DNA of 5,488 nucleotides from Eubacterium sp. (GTDB taxonomy: Bacteria; Bacillota_A; Clostridia; Peptostreptococcales; Anaerovoracaceae). Below are positions 5,418 to 5,488 of the stretch, in pieces. A program made the translations under genes and the position numbers. The first letter of the stretch is position 1. Every line of letters starts with the position of its first letter. The stretch lies in contig JAETSS010000100.1 in assembly GCA_021769545.1 (NCBI GenBank), forward strand, positions 1-5,488. Reading direction: 5' to 3'. The notes beneath the pieces are model-generated. The model was not told where the DNA came from. It searched no databases and saw only the letters and a list, made by a program, of their open reading frames with translations.

Positions 5418-5445
5418 AAATTTATATATGTATTTAAATAAATTT
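5418..5445. repeat. 8-bp inverted repeat in the AT-rich leader of the AraC-family gene
   Basis: AAATTTAT (5418-5425) and ATAAATTT (5438-5445) are perfect reverse complements with a 12-base spacer that contains most of the palindrome TATTTAAATA (5431-5440). It may be an operator half-site pair, but the region is so AT-rich that chance is a serious alternative. Confidence 0.3.
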
Positions 5446-5464
5446 CTACGTTTAATTAATAATA

Positions 5465-5470
5465 ATTATA
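5465..5470 (-). promoter_or_regulatory. Possible -10 element for the AraC-family gene
   Basis: TATAAT on the minus strand (preceded by AATG) would start a transcript near 5458 with about an 80-base leader. A -35 at 17 bases would fall just outside the window, so it cannot be checked. Several other AT-rich hexamers in 5400-5470 could also serve. Confidence 0.35.
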
Positions 5471-5488
5471 CATTAAAAAAAGCAAAAT

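Overview
The window looks like chromosomal core sequence from an anaerobic Gram-positive bacterium of the class Clostridia (Bacillota). The reasons are the gene order rpoD, trmK, nif3, which is typical of Bacillota; an A-type-looking RNase P RNA; extended -10 promoters (TGGTATAAT); frequent ATA, AGA and AGG codons at roughly half GC; and TTG start codons. The genus cannot be named from sequence alone.

Layout, left to right. Positions 1-456 hold the 3' part of rpoD, the housekeeping sigma factor (regions 3 and 4). The tRNA adenine-N1 methyltransferase gene trmK follows after 7 bases and overlaps the Nif3-family metalloprotein gene by 11 bases, so these three are almost certainly one operon. 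After a 71-base gap with a weak possible promoter comes a SLC13/DASS-type membrane permease (about 2231-3679). Then an AT-rich intergenic region carries two promoter-like boxes, exact 16-base copies of each other, with a 10-bp inverted repeat between them. The second box sits directly before rnpB, the RNase P RNA (about 3827-4184), which ends at a clear intrinsic terminator. A second GC-rich hairpin serves as the terminator for leftward transcription. On the minus strand, an AraC-family regulator with an N-terminal cupin-like domain occupies 4422-5378, preceded by a very AT-rich leader that runs to the window edge.

How the parts relate. The left half is information-processing housekeeping (transcription initiation, tRNA modification, tRNA 5' maturation). 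The permease and the AraC regulator are accessory-type genes flanking rnpB. The regulator is transcribed toward rnpB and its likely target genes lie beyond the right edge. Its ligand and the permease substrate cannot be assigned.

No clearly novel multi-gene system is visible. The points most worth a second look are an orphan rightward promoter with a cre-like palindrome aimed into the tail of the regulator gene, the duplicated rnpB promoter box with its inverted repeat, the non-canonical first sodium-site motif of the permease, and a Gly/Asp/Asn-rich insert in TrmK.
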